Part shown: positions 44,480 to 51,435 of the stretch, piece after piece
How the letters are laid out: each line of letters begins with the position of its first letter
How positions within the stretch are numbered: the first letter of the stretch is position 1
Source of the DNA: Bacteroidaceae bacterium
GTDB lineage: Bacteria > Bacteroidota > Bacteroidia > Bacteroidales > Bacteroidaceae
Assembly (NCBI GenBank): GCA_024401055.1
Contig: JAKSLT010000009.1
Location: forward strand, 1 to 51,435
Direction of reading: 5' to 3'
DNA length: 51,435 nucleotides
Notes under the pieces: generated by a model
What the model was told of the DNA's origin: nothing
Database searches by the model: none
What the model saw: only the letters and a program-made list of their open reading frames with translations
Position numbers and translations under genes: made by a program

Positions 44480-44695
44480 CATAAGAAAAGGGTGTGAACA
44501 CTTCTTATGGTCTTCCGAGGCAAGCGTAGGATACTGAACCTCCATCCGATATAAGAATGCCCACACCCAAAGGGTGAAGACATTGACCTTATAATATCGG
44601 ATGGATAGTTCCTACGCCACGACGAAGAAACCAACCATTATTGGTGTGGTGCTATATTCAGATTGAAAGTTTCCTACGCTTTTTCTGGAAGACCA
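44480..44695 (-). ncRNA. Candidate structured leader RNA of the methylase-HNH unit
   Basis: Nested pairings read on the minus-strand transcript. Outer stem: 44508-44516 with 44687-44695 (TGGTCTTCC / GGAAGACCA). Second stem: 44522-44531 with 44672-44681 (10 bp perfect). Third: 44542-44555 with 44588-44604 (CCATCCGATATAAG and complement with a bulge), capped by CACCC-AAA-GGGTG. A side hairpin at 44617-44649 joins ACCAA to TTGGT and CCAC to GTGG. A separate CATAAGAA/TTCTTATG hairpin is at 44480-44509. Segment 44524-44531 can pair equally with 44610-44617, so two folds compete. No known riboswitch class is recognised, and an alternative is a folded mobile-element remnant. Confidence 0.6.
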
Positions 44696-44779
44696 CAATA
44701 ATAGTCAATGCTGTATGTAATATAATGTTTGTTTTTCTAAACTTTCTGTTTTGTCGTGTCTTGTAGGTTTTATTCGCTG

Positions 44780-44810
44780 CAAAAATACAAAAAACTCGCG
44801 AAGGAGCAAA
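44780..44810 (-). promoter_or_regulatory. Consensus promoter of the methylase-HNH unit
   Basis: On the minus strand TTTG (44807-44810), 19-bp spacer, TATTTTTG (44780-44787). This places the transcript start near 44775 and implies a leader of about 350 nt. Confidence 0.8.
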
Positions 44811-45009
44811 ATTTCATTGCAGAAACTTCCTTTTAGTCACGGCGTTGGCGGTGGAAAACGTGCTTTCGGCTCAGAGAAGCGCGTCTTTTTGTCCAAAAAC
44901 ATCCGCGGCGCCCCGCTTTTTTCTCCGCGCGAAACTGTAAAAAATTTTGACAAAAGGAAAAAAGTGAGCAAACGAAGTCGCGCTGAAACCGACTTCCGAT
45001 TCTCGCGTC

Positions 45010-45120
45010 ATTAGTCCCCTTTTAATTTGTACTACCTCCCTTTTAGTAGAAATTAAATGGGAAGTAATTCGAATTAAATGGGAAGTAATTCAAATTAAAT
45101 GGGAAGAAGTTCGCATTAAG
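45010..45120. repeat. 21-bp repeat array, sister of the one at 28901-29084
   Basis: Two forward units (TTAGTCCCCTTTTAATTTGT at 45011 and ACTACCTCCCTTTTAGTAG at 45031), then three inverted units at exact 21-bp steps (45052, 45073, 45094; ATTAAATGGGAAGTAATTC). The gap from 44811 to 45834 otherwise holds two copies of TGTAAAAAATTTTGACAAAA-like sequence (near 44935 and 45325), two GCGGGAAATAAT units (45491-45526), a C-rich repeat fragment (45528-45560) and the promoter repeat; no credible gene. Confidence 0.88.
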
Positions 45121-45621
45121 ACTGGATTAGTTCTCAGTGGAGCGCGGGCAGTTTTGCTTACTAAAAGGGAAGAAATTGCGGATTTTTGAAACGCGCAGAT
45201 TTTGGTATGTTGTAACGAAGGGTAAATCAGCGATTTGCGCAACTCTCGCGTGACGGCGATATTCGCGTCCAAGATTTTCGTGATGCGAAATATCGTCAGG
45301 AAATGGCAGTTTAGAGGGTCGAAATTGTAAAATTTTTTGACAAAAATGGGGAAGGAATAAATGCCTACAGCGCTACATGAATTGGGAATAAATTAGGAAA
45401 AAATTTTAGATGGCTGGAGCGGGTAGGAAGGCGTTCGTTTGCGAGGGGTAGAGTTTTGTCGGCTGGCGCCGAGAAATAAGGCCGCCCTGTGGGCGGGAAA
45501 TAATAAGCCGCTTTGCGGGAAATAATTAAGACCCCCTCCAACTCCCCCGGGGGGGGAGAGCCTGAGACGCTCCGTGAACACTAAATCGTATATTATTGCC
45601 CGTAAGTTTGGCTCTTTGCAG

Positions 45622-45815
45622 ATTTATTCGTAACTTTAAACTCCGTTTTTAGTTACTCTCGCTCGGAAATACTCAAATTTCGCTGCGCTTATTTGGTATT
45701 TCGCTCGCTTATTCGTAACTCTGGACTTCGTCCCAAATTACTTTCGCTCGGAAAAACAAAGAAAAACGCAGCTTTCCTTTGTTTTTCGCTCGCTTATTCG
45801 TAACTTTGCAGCGCG
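45622..45815 (+). repeat. Promoter-bearing repeat upstream of kdsA
   Basis: TTATTCGTAACTTTAAACTC opens it, TTAGTTACTCTCGCTCGG follows, then an intermediate CGCTTATTCGTAACTCTGG, CTTTCGCTCGGAAAAACAAA and the terminal TTTCCTTTGTTTTTCGCTCG plus TTATTCGTAACTTTGC. The last 37 bp match the phoH copy exactly. Confidence 0.88.
45778..45808 (+). promoter_or_regulatory. Consensus promoter of kdsA
   Basis: TTTG (45778-45781), 19-bp spacer, TAACTTTG (45801-45808), 27 bp before the kdsA start. It is identical in sequence to the phoH promoter. Confidence 0.85.
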
Positions 45816-45834
45816 ATAATATATATTATAAGGT

Positions 45835-46599
45835 ATGACTCCTCTTTTCATTGCAGGGCCGTGCGTCATAGAGAGCGCGGAATTGCTTGACACGGTGGCT
45901 GCAGAACTGCGGCGCATCGCGGACGCGACGGGGGCCGAGATTGTCTTCAAGGCTTCGTTCGACAAGGCGAACCGCACGAGCATTCACTCCTTCCGCGGTC
46001 CGGGGATGGAGCGCGGCTTGCAGATGCTCGCCGACGTGAAGGCCCGCTACGGCCTGCGCGTGACGACCGACGTGCACGAGAGCTATCAGGCCGAGGCCTG
46101 TGGCGAGGTGTGCGACGTGCTGCAGGTGCCGGCGTTCCTCTGCCGACAGACCGACTTGCTGACAGCGTGCGCCCGGACGGGTCGCGTGGTGAACATCAAG
46201 AAGGCGCAGTTCCTCTCCGGCGAGGATATGCGCTACCCCGTGGAGAAGGCCCGCGAGGCCGGTGCCACGGAGGTGTGGCTCACGGAGCGCGGCAATACCT
46301 TCGGCTACAATACGCTGGTGGTGGACTTCCGCAATCTGCCGATAATGCGGCAGTGGGCCGACCGCGTGGTGATGGACTGCACGCACTCGGTGCAGCGTCC
46401 CGGGGCGGCTGGCGGCAAGACGGGCGGCGACCGCCAGTATGTGCCCGCCATGGCACTGGCGGCCAAGGCTTTCGGTGCTCAGGGGTATTTCTTTGAGACG
46501 CACCCCACGCCGGATACGGCCCTCTCGGACGGGCCTAATATGCTGCCGCTGGAGGATATGGAGGGGATGATAAAAAGACTGAACCAAAGCCCTACCTAA
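45835..46599 (+). CDS. kdsA: 3-deoxy-8-phosphooctulonate synthase (Kdo8P synthase)
   Basis: 254 residues. Condenses phosphoenolpyruvate with arabinose 5-phosphate in Kdo/LPS core synthesis. Blocks: FIAGPCVIES, FKASFDKANRTS, GLRVTTDVHE, LQVPAFLCRQTDLL, VNIKKAQFLSGEDM, TERGNTFGYNTLVVD and DCTHSVQRPG. The cysteine in GPCVIES (Cys10) marks the metal-dependent type, as the metal-independent enzymes have Asn there. It starts from a repeat-borne consensus promoter, and two tandem copies of the two-hairpin repeat follow it. Confidence 0.95.
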   Translation: MTPLFIAGPCVIESAELLDTVAAELRRIADATGAEIVFKASFDKANRTSIHSFRGPGMERGLQMLADVKARYGLRVTTDVHESYQAEACGEVCDVLQVPAFLCRQTDLLTACARTGRVVNIKKAQFLSGEDMRYPVEKAREAGATEVWLTERGNTFGYNTLVVDFRNLPIMRQWADRVVMDCTHSVQRPGAAGGKTGGDRQYVPAMALAAKAFGAQGYFFETHPTPDTALSDGPNMLPLEDMEGMIKRLNQSPT

Positions 46600-46611
46600 A
46601 GCCCCACCTAA

Positions 46612-46690
46612 AGCCCCACCCCGTCAACGCTGCCTGCGGCACTTTGACACCCCTCCCCCATAGGGAGGGGAAGATACCCCTAAAGGAAGG
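46612..46690 (-). repeat. Two-hairpin repeat, first tandem copy after kdsA
   Basis: GTCAACG / CTTTGAC around CTGCCTGCGGCA, then CCCCTCCCCCATAGGGAGGGG and the tail AAGATACCCCTAAAGG. Confidence 0.9.
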
Positions 46691-46695
46691 GGAGC

Positions 46696-46776
46696 AGCCC
46701 CACCCCGTCAAAGCTGCCTGCGGCACTTTGACACCCCTCCCCCATAGGGAGGGGAAGATACCCCTAAAGGAAGGGG
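46696..46776 (-). repeat. Two-hairpin repeat, second tandem copy after kdsA
   Basis: It differs from the preceding copy at one visible base in the first stem, which makes this stem perfect (GTCAAAG / CTTTGAC). It is followed by an AACTTTTAACTTTTAAT simple repeat (46807-46840) and psd. Confidence 0.9.
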
Positions 46777-46845
46777 GGCGATGGGGAGAATAGCTTGTAA
46801 CAATCCCAACTTTTAACTTTTAATTTTTAACTTTTAACTGAAGAA

Positions 46846-47544
46846 ATGGGACGCCGAATTAAGAAGATTAAGAAGATTCGCCTGCATCATGAGGGCAACC
46901 ACACGCTGCTGTTGGCCTTCGTGCTGTTTGCGCTGTTGTTTGCTGCCTGCCGCGTGTGGCTGTACCCCGTGAGCGTGGCGGCGTTCTATGTGGTGGTGGC
47001 CGTGGCCGCCGTGGTGATGGGCGTGCTCATCAATTTCTTCCGCTGTCCCATTCGCACGTTTGAGGGCGAGCCGGAAGGCATCGTCGTGGCCCCCGCCGAC
47101 GGCAGGGTGGTCGTGATAGAGGAAGTGGAGGAGAACGAATATTTCCACGACCGTCGCCTGATGGTGAGTATCTTCATGAGCCTTACGAACGTCCATGCCA
47201 ACTGGTTCCCCGTGGAAGGCATCGTGAAGAAAGTGGAGCATCAGGACGGTAACTTCCACAAGGCCTGGCTGCCGAAGGCTTCGATAGAAAACGAGCGCAG
47301 CACGGTGGTCATCGAGACCCCCGACGGCCAGGAAGTCCTCGTGCGCCAGGTGGCCGGCGCCATGGCCCGCCGCATAGTGACCTATGCCGAGGAGGGCGAC
47401 CACTGCTTCATCGACGAGCACATGGGCTTCATTAAGTTCGGCTCGCGCGTGGATACCTTCCTGCCCCTCGGCACGGAACTCTGCGTAAACTTCGGCGACA
47501 AGACTACCGGCAACGAAACCGTGTTGGCAAGGCTGAAAGCATAA
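46846..47544 (+). CDS. psd: Phosphatidylserine decarboxylase proenzyme
   Basis: 232 residues, the short (archaeal-like) class found in Bacteroidetes. Two membrane segments near the N-terminus ([14 protein letters not shown] and [18 protein letters not shown]), then [41 protein letters not shown] and the self-cleavage site in IKFGSRVD, where Ser200 becomes the pyruvoyl group. It makes phosphatidylethanolamine from phosphatidylserine. It is paired with pssA 16 bp downstream, which supplies its substrate. Confidence 0.95.
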   Translation: MGRRIKKIKKIRLHHEGNHTLLLAFVLFALLFAACRVWLYPVSVAAFYVVVAVAAVVMGVLINFFRCPIRTFEGEPEGIVVAPADGRVVVIEEVEENEYFHDRRLMVSIFMSLTNVHANWFPVEGIVKKVEHQDGNFHKAWLPKASIENERSTVVIETPDGQEVLVRQVAGAMARRIVTYAEEGDHCFIDEHMGFIKFGSRVDTFLPLGTELCVNFGDKTTGNETVLARLKA

Positions 47545-47560
47545 GGATTCAAACATAAAT

Positions 47561-48295
47561 ATGAAAAAACATATCCCCAACATTATTACCTGCTGCAACT
47601 TGCTTTGCGGCTGTATGGCAACATACGTGGCCTTTATGAGCGTGTCCAAGCCCGGCCCTTACTACCTGATTGTGGCCTTCTGCTTCATTATCGGAGGAGC
47701 CGTGTTCGACTTCTTCGACGGCTTCACGGCGCGCCTGCTGGGCGTCAGCAGCCCTATCGGTAAGGAACTTGACTCGCTGGCCGACGTCATCACCTTCGGC
47801 CTGTCGCCTGCCGCCATCGTTTTTGACGTGCTCTGCTGGATACTTCCCGAGGCGTACACTTGGGCGGCGGCCGTAGCCCTCCTCATTGCGGCCTTCTCGG
47901 CTCTGCGCCTGGCCAAATTCAACCTCGACACCCGCCAGACGATGGGCTTCATCGGACTCCCCACGCCCGCCAACGCCCTCTTCTGGGGCGGACTGGCCCT
48001 CACGTTGATGCAGCACCGCACGTGGTGCGAGGATAACGCCGTGCCCGTGAGCATACTGCTCGTAGTGGGAGTGCTCCTGAGCTGTTGGCTGCTGGTGTGC
48101 GAGGTGCCCATGTTTGCACTGAAGTTCCATGACTACTCGTGGAAGAACAACCGCCTGCGCTACAGCTTCATCCTTGCCAGCGCCGCCATCATCGTCCTGA
48201 CGAAATGGACGGGACTGGCCATCGTCGTGGTGCTCTACATCGTGTTGAGCATCCTGCAATCGCTGCTACCTCAAAAAGTGAAAAGTGAAGAGTGA
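47561..48295 (+). CDS. pssA: CDP-diacylglycerol-serine O-phosphatidyltransferase
   Basis: 244 residues, integral membrane. The CDP-alcohol phosphotransferase signature DG-x2-AR-x8-G-x3-D-x3-D is complete in FDGFTARLLGVSSPIGKELD and the following SLAD. About seven hydrophobic segments. It makes phosphatidylserine, the substrate of Psd. The stop codon lies within a run of AAAAGTGAAAAGTGAAG simple repeat (48271-48307), which supplies the last residues (QKVKSEE). An ATTCATAATTCTTAATTC repeat follows (48318-48361). Confidence 0.95.
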   Translation: MKKHIPNIITCCNLLCGCMATYVAFMSVSKPGPYYLIVAFCFIIGGAVFDFFDGFTARLLGVSSPIGKELDSLADVITFGLSPAAIVFDVLCWILPEAYTWAAAVALLIAAFSALRLAKFNLDTRQTMGFIGLPTPANALFWGGLALTLMQHRTWCEDNAVPVSILLVVGVLLSCWLLVCEVPMFALKFHDYSWKNNRLRYSFILASAAIIVLTKWTGLAIVVVLYIVLSILQSLLPQKVKSEE

Positions 48296-48369
48296 AAAGT
48301 GAAAAATAAGAGAGTGATAAATCATAATTCCTAATTCAAAATTCATAATTCTTAATTCACAATTTATAA

Positions 48370-51300
48370 ATGGAACGTCTAATTAAAAAATTCCTGTTCG
48401 TTCTTGCTGTGCTTTGCCCGGCGCTGGCTTTCGCTGATGTGACAAGCCTGCCCGCCGACATCATCGTCATACCGACCAAGAACGACGCCACCAAGCCCTT
48501 CTCGGCTTCGTCCACCTCGGACAGCCGCACCACCAACACATGGCTACAGACTTTCCATACCACACGCACCATCTCCGGCCAGAGCTATGAATGCCTGCGC
48601 TACGAGAGTCCCAAATTCAAACTCACGAGCGGCGTGAAGAAACTCGTGATAACCGTCACCCACACCCCGCTCGACCGTACGCCCAACGCCAAGACGGACG
48701 GCCCGTACTTCAACATCAGCGAGCTCTTCTTCTACGACGGTGACGGCAAGGAGGTGAAAATCCCCGCCAGCAGCATCAAGTCCAACGCCCCTGACGCCGA
48801 AGGAGGCGTGGTGGGCAACCTCGTGGACAGAGATATCAGCACCCACTTCCACTCCTCATGGAAAGAAGCAAAGGCCCCCGCGGAGTACTACCACAACATC
48901 GTGGTGACGCTTCCCGAGAGCCTCAACGCGTTCAGTTTCGCTATGGAGCATGATTGGATCAACACCCGTCTGTATAATATGCCGACGGAAGTTATCGTAT
49001 CGGAGTACAGCGAGCACACTGACAACCTCGATGCCCTGATAGCCCAGGCCGAGAACATCAATGTAGAGGGCGGCGATGACCCCGGCTTTGCCACCGGCGA
49101 CTACAGCGCGTTCTACAAAGCCCTTGACGACGCCCACAAGGTGGCCTCCGACGTCTCCGCCACGGCAGAGCAGCGACAGGCTGCCGCCGAAGCCCTCAAG
49201 GCTGCCCTCGAACAGGCCAGCAAGGCCGAGATGCGCTGGCCCGAGGAAGACAAGGAGTACAACCTCGTCTGTGGCTTCGACAAGTTCTTCTACTATCAGA
49301 ACACCCCCAAGGCCCTCTCCTCGATGGAGGACGACGTGCTGTGGTGGGAGAATGCCGACGGCTATTCCCATAACCAGCTCTTCACCTTCAAGCGTCAGGG
49401 CGGAAACGCCACCGACGGCTACACCTATTACATACAGCACACGGCCACCGGCAAGTACATCGGTACGATATGCGAAGATACCGGAGCCGACGGCGTCGTG
49501 TGGGGACAGCCTTCTCACATACACCTCGTCACGGAGCCTGAACTCGTGCGCCTCCATCCCTTGGGCGGCGGCCAGTTTAACATAGAAGTGAAGGGCTCCT
49601 CCGGCCAGTGGTCGCGCGTGTTCCTTCACACCGGCTACCACAACGGAGGTCTGCCCCTCGGCGTACATCCCACCGATGGCGGCGGCATAAGTAAAAGCCG
49701 CTCCGAAGGCCTCGCCGTATATGGCGTGCAGGGCCCCGTCATTCCCTACGACGGCGGCATCGGCAGCCAGTCGGCCTGGTACATCCGCGAGCTTCGCGGT
49801 CTGCCCTCTACCCTCACGCTCGAGAAGTCCGCGCTGGGCGGAAATGTTTACACCGCTCCCACCGTGCACCTCAACAATGGCGTGATACAGTTTAAGATAA
49901 AGGGCAACGTCGATTGCGCCTTCGCCGACTTTGAACTCCGCAACTTGCAGGGCGAAGTCATCCCCTGCACGCTGAAGCCCACCGACGGCGGCACACTCGT
50001 CCTCCTCAATAACTATGTGGAGAGCTTCAAGTTCACCTTCACCAATACCGAGGGTGTCCGTCGCGTGACCATCTCTGTGCCCAAGAGTGTGTATAAGGAG
50101 CAACTCCGCGTGATGACCTTCAATGTGCCCAAGACCAACATAGCCTCCGAGGGCGTAAATCTCTGGAGCAACCGCGTTGCTGCAATTCAGAAATACTGGA
50201 AAACCGTGCGCCCCGATGTCATCGGTATGCAGGAGCCCAAGAAGTCAGACCTTCAGGATTACCTCTCCGGCCTGCCCGAATATGCCATGGTGGGCGTGGG
50301 CCGCGACAACGGCAAGGAAAAGGGTGAGTACAACCCCTTGCTCTACAACACCCGCAGCATCCGCGTGGAGGACCACGGCTACTTCTGGCTCTCCACCACG
50401 CCCGACACGCCTTCCAAGTCTTACGGCAGCCAGTTCAACCGTATGTGCACTTGGGCTCTGATGCGCGACACTCGTACGCAGGCTCTCTTCCTGATGTGCA
50501 ACCTCCACCTCGACCACACCTCCGACGCCTGCCGCGAGAGTCAGGTGAAGGTGGCCAAGGCTCAGATAAAGATTGTGCAGGAAAAACTGATGAAGAAGTT
50601 GCCCGCCAGTGCTTTCGGATCTCACGGTGAACTGCCTACCATTCTCACCGGAGACTTCAATACCCTCGCTAGCCAGCCAGGCTACGATTATGCTCGCGGA
50701 GAGGCCTTCCCGATGTTTGATGCCTGGAGCATGTCGCCCGACCGCAACGGCACGGGCTACAGTATGGTGGCCTCGAAGCGCAAGCTCGACTATATCTTCA
50801 CCACGGCCTCCGTCTATTCCGTGGCCGGCTACCTTGAATTGAGTCTGCAACCCTCTGGCCTGCAGTACTCCGACCACAACCCGCAGTATGCCGACGTCGC
50901 ATGGGAACTCAACCCCGTGCCCGAGGCCGAGCAACTCCTTCAGAAAGCACAGGCCGAACTCGACGGCACGCTGAAATACAACGTCGGCACCACCGGCCTT
51001 ATCACCAACGCCACCGACGGCAACGCCGGCTGCCAGTTGAGCGCCGATGCCGTGGAGACCTCCGAGGGTCAGTACTTCAAGTACCTCGTTGACGGCAAGA
51101 CCAGCACCTATCTGCACTCCCTCTACTCCACACTGCCCTCCAACAATCCCCGTTGGCTGCAAGTGAAGTTCAATGAAGAGGAGGAGCGCTTCGTGATGAG
51201 TTATATCCGCCGCGACGTCGCCAACGGCATCTCTGACCGTTGGGACGACATCTTCATCCAGGCCTCCAACGACGGCAAGACCTGGGACGACATCACGCAG

Positions 51301-51435
51301 ATTCACGCCTTTGGCGGCGAGGCCCTCAAAGCCTACAAGTCTGACGTCATCGAACTTCACAAGCCCTACGGCTATGTTCGCTTCAACATCATCCGTACGG
51401 CAGGCATGCGCCTCTGCAACGGCAATCCGATGTAT
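48370..51435 (+). CDS. Secreted endonuclease/exonuclease/phosphatase family protein, 3' end missing
   Basis: 1022 codons are open to the right edge of the window from ATG 48370. Signal peptide (RLIKKFLFVLAVLCPALAFA). The N-terminal 500 residues are beta-rich with one helical FIVAR-like segment (about 220-295, EQRQAAAEALKAALEQASKA). The catalytic domain is at about 575-845: RVMTFNVPK, DVIGMQEPKKSDL, LHLDHTSDACRESQ, LTGDFNT, RKLDYIFTT and SDHNPQ, matching EEP-fold metal-dependent phosphoesterases. A discoidin/F5-8C-like beta domain (about 895 on) is cut by the edge. It could hydrolyse nucleic acid or phospho-sugar/lipid substrates outside the cell. One motif departs from the usual: the opening block reads FNVPKTNIAS rather than FNI(R/W). 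Confidence 0.88.
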   Translation, partial: MERLIKKFLFVLAVLCPALAFADVTSLPADIIVIPTKNDATKPFSASSTSDSRTTNTWLQTFHTTRTISGQSYECLRYESPKFKLTSGVKKLVITVTHTPLDRTPNAKTDGPYFNISELFFYDGDGKEVKIPASSIKSNAPDAEGGVVGNLVDRDISTHFHSSWKEAKAPAEYYHNIVVTLPESLNAFSFAMEHDWINTRLYNMPTEVIVSEYSEHTDNLDALIAQAENINVEGGDDPGFATGDYSAFYKALDDAHKVASDVSATAEQRQAAAEALKAALEQASKAEMRWPEEDKEYNLVCGFDKFFYYQNTPKALSSMEDDVLWWENADGYSHNQLFTFKRQGGNATDGYTYYIQHTATGKYIGTICEDTGADGVVWGQPSHIHLVTEPELVRLHPLGGGQFNIEVKGSSGQWSRVFLHTGYHNGGLPLGVHPTDGGGISKSRSEGLAVYGVQGPVIPYDGGIGSQSAWYIRELRGLPSTLTLEKSALGGNVYTAPTVHLNNGVIQFKIKGNVDCAFADFELRNLQGEVIPCTLKPTDGGTLVLLNNYVESFKFTFTNTEGVRRVTISVPKSVYKEQLRVMTFNVPKTNIASEGVNLWSNRVAAIQKYWKTVRPDVIGMQEPKKSDLQDYLSGLPEYAMVGVGRDNGKEKGEYNPLLYNTRSIRVEDHGYFWLSTTPDTPSKSYGSQFNRMCTWALMRDTRTQALFLMCNLHLDHTSDACRESQVKVAKAQIKIVQEKLMKKLPASAFGSHGELPTILTGDFNTLASQPGYDYARGEAFPMFDAWSMSPDRNGTGYSMVASKRKLDYIFTTASVYSVAGYLELSLQPSGLQYSDHNPQYADVAWELNPVPEAEQLLQKAQAELDGTLKYNVGTTGLITNATDGNAGCQLSADAVETSEGQYFKYLVDGKTSTYLHSLYSTLPSNNPRWLQVKFNEEEERFVMSYIRRDVANGISDRWDDIFIQASNDGKTWDDITQIHAFGGEALKAYKSDVIELHKPYGYVRFNIIRTAGMRLCNGNPMY

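Noticed and set aside
44480..44695. Retron or group II intron RNA
   Set aside because: The folding is extensive, but there is no reverse transcriptase nearby and no intron domain V signature.
44751..45014. 87-codon open frame
   Set aside because: Arg/Lys-rich, without family features, and within AT-rich repeat-laden intergenic DNA overlapping the methylase promoter.

Overview
The window is chromosomal DNA from a GC-rich member of the Bacteroidales, most like Prevotellaceae. The evidence is promoters of the TTTG-N19-21-TAnnTTTG type, C-terminal sorting tags of the YDLQGRPA / LNGRLLESG / GTYVVKV kind, DUF3078 and C10-peptidase genes, a Bacteroidetes-style YidC, and lipoproteins with acidic residues after the lipobox cysteine. 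The species cannot be fixed from the sequence alone. No rRNA, tRNA, CRISPR array or complete prophage was seen.

Layout. 1-600 (minus): a pair of secreted proteins of unknown function. 600-1690: intergenic repeats, including a clean 329-bp MITE with a 9-bp target duplication. 1693-4809 (minus): a DUF721 protein, a C69 dipeptidase and nadC. 5077-6584 (plus): a small winged-helix protein and hemW. 6729-8555 (minus): a lipoprotein and a Met/Gln-rich secreted protein. 9204-16742 (plus): a DUF975 membrane protein, rlmD, a secreted zinc metalloprotease, a LysE exporter, an SDR and an aquaporin. 16999-27102 (minus): yidC, an S9 peptidase, an MFS transporter, an M18 aminopeptidase, a C10 cysteine peptidase and a GNAT, a run oriented to peptide use. 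27310-28701 (plus): a DUF3078 barrel protein. 29195-30025 (minus): a DUF5715 protein. 30311-42025 (plus): one long run of phoH, a KilA-N gene, a GH20 hexosaminidase, purC, a lipoprotein, menG, an aroE-HAD fusion and glgB. 42098-44425 (minus): a DUF262/HNH nuclease-like gene and an EcoRI-family adenine methyltransferase behind a long folded leader. 45835-48295 (plus): kdsA, psd and pssA. 48370-end (plus): a partial secreted endonuclease/exonuclease/phosphatase protein.

The most striking feature is a family of about 14 copies (plus fragments) of a 70-85 bp two-hairpin element. The first stem varies between copies but stays paired, so the fold is conserved. Copies are usually intergenic but are open in the reading frames seen here. 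They form the linker that fuses shikimate dehydrogenase to a HAD phosphatase, add a 40-residue tail to MenG, and lie in the N-termini of AroE, GlgB and the C69 dipeptidase signal peptide. This resembles in concept the in-frame palindromic elements of Rickettsia. Simple repeats have also entered coding sequence (RlmD, the C10 peptidase, and the S9 peptidase signal peptide).

The second point of interest is the EcoRI-like methylase / DUF262-HNH pair. Its consensus promoter lies about 350 bp upstream of the methylase start, and the leader between them contains nested stems with two alternative partners for one segment and a perfect 12-bp hairpin 2 nt before the start codon. A third is a promoter-bearing repeat shared by phoH and kdsA.
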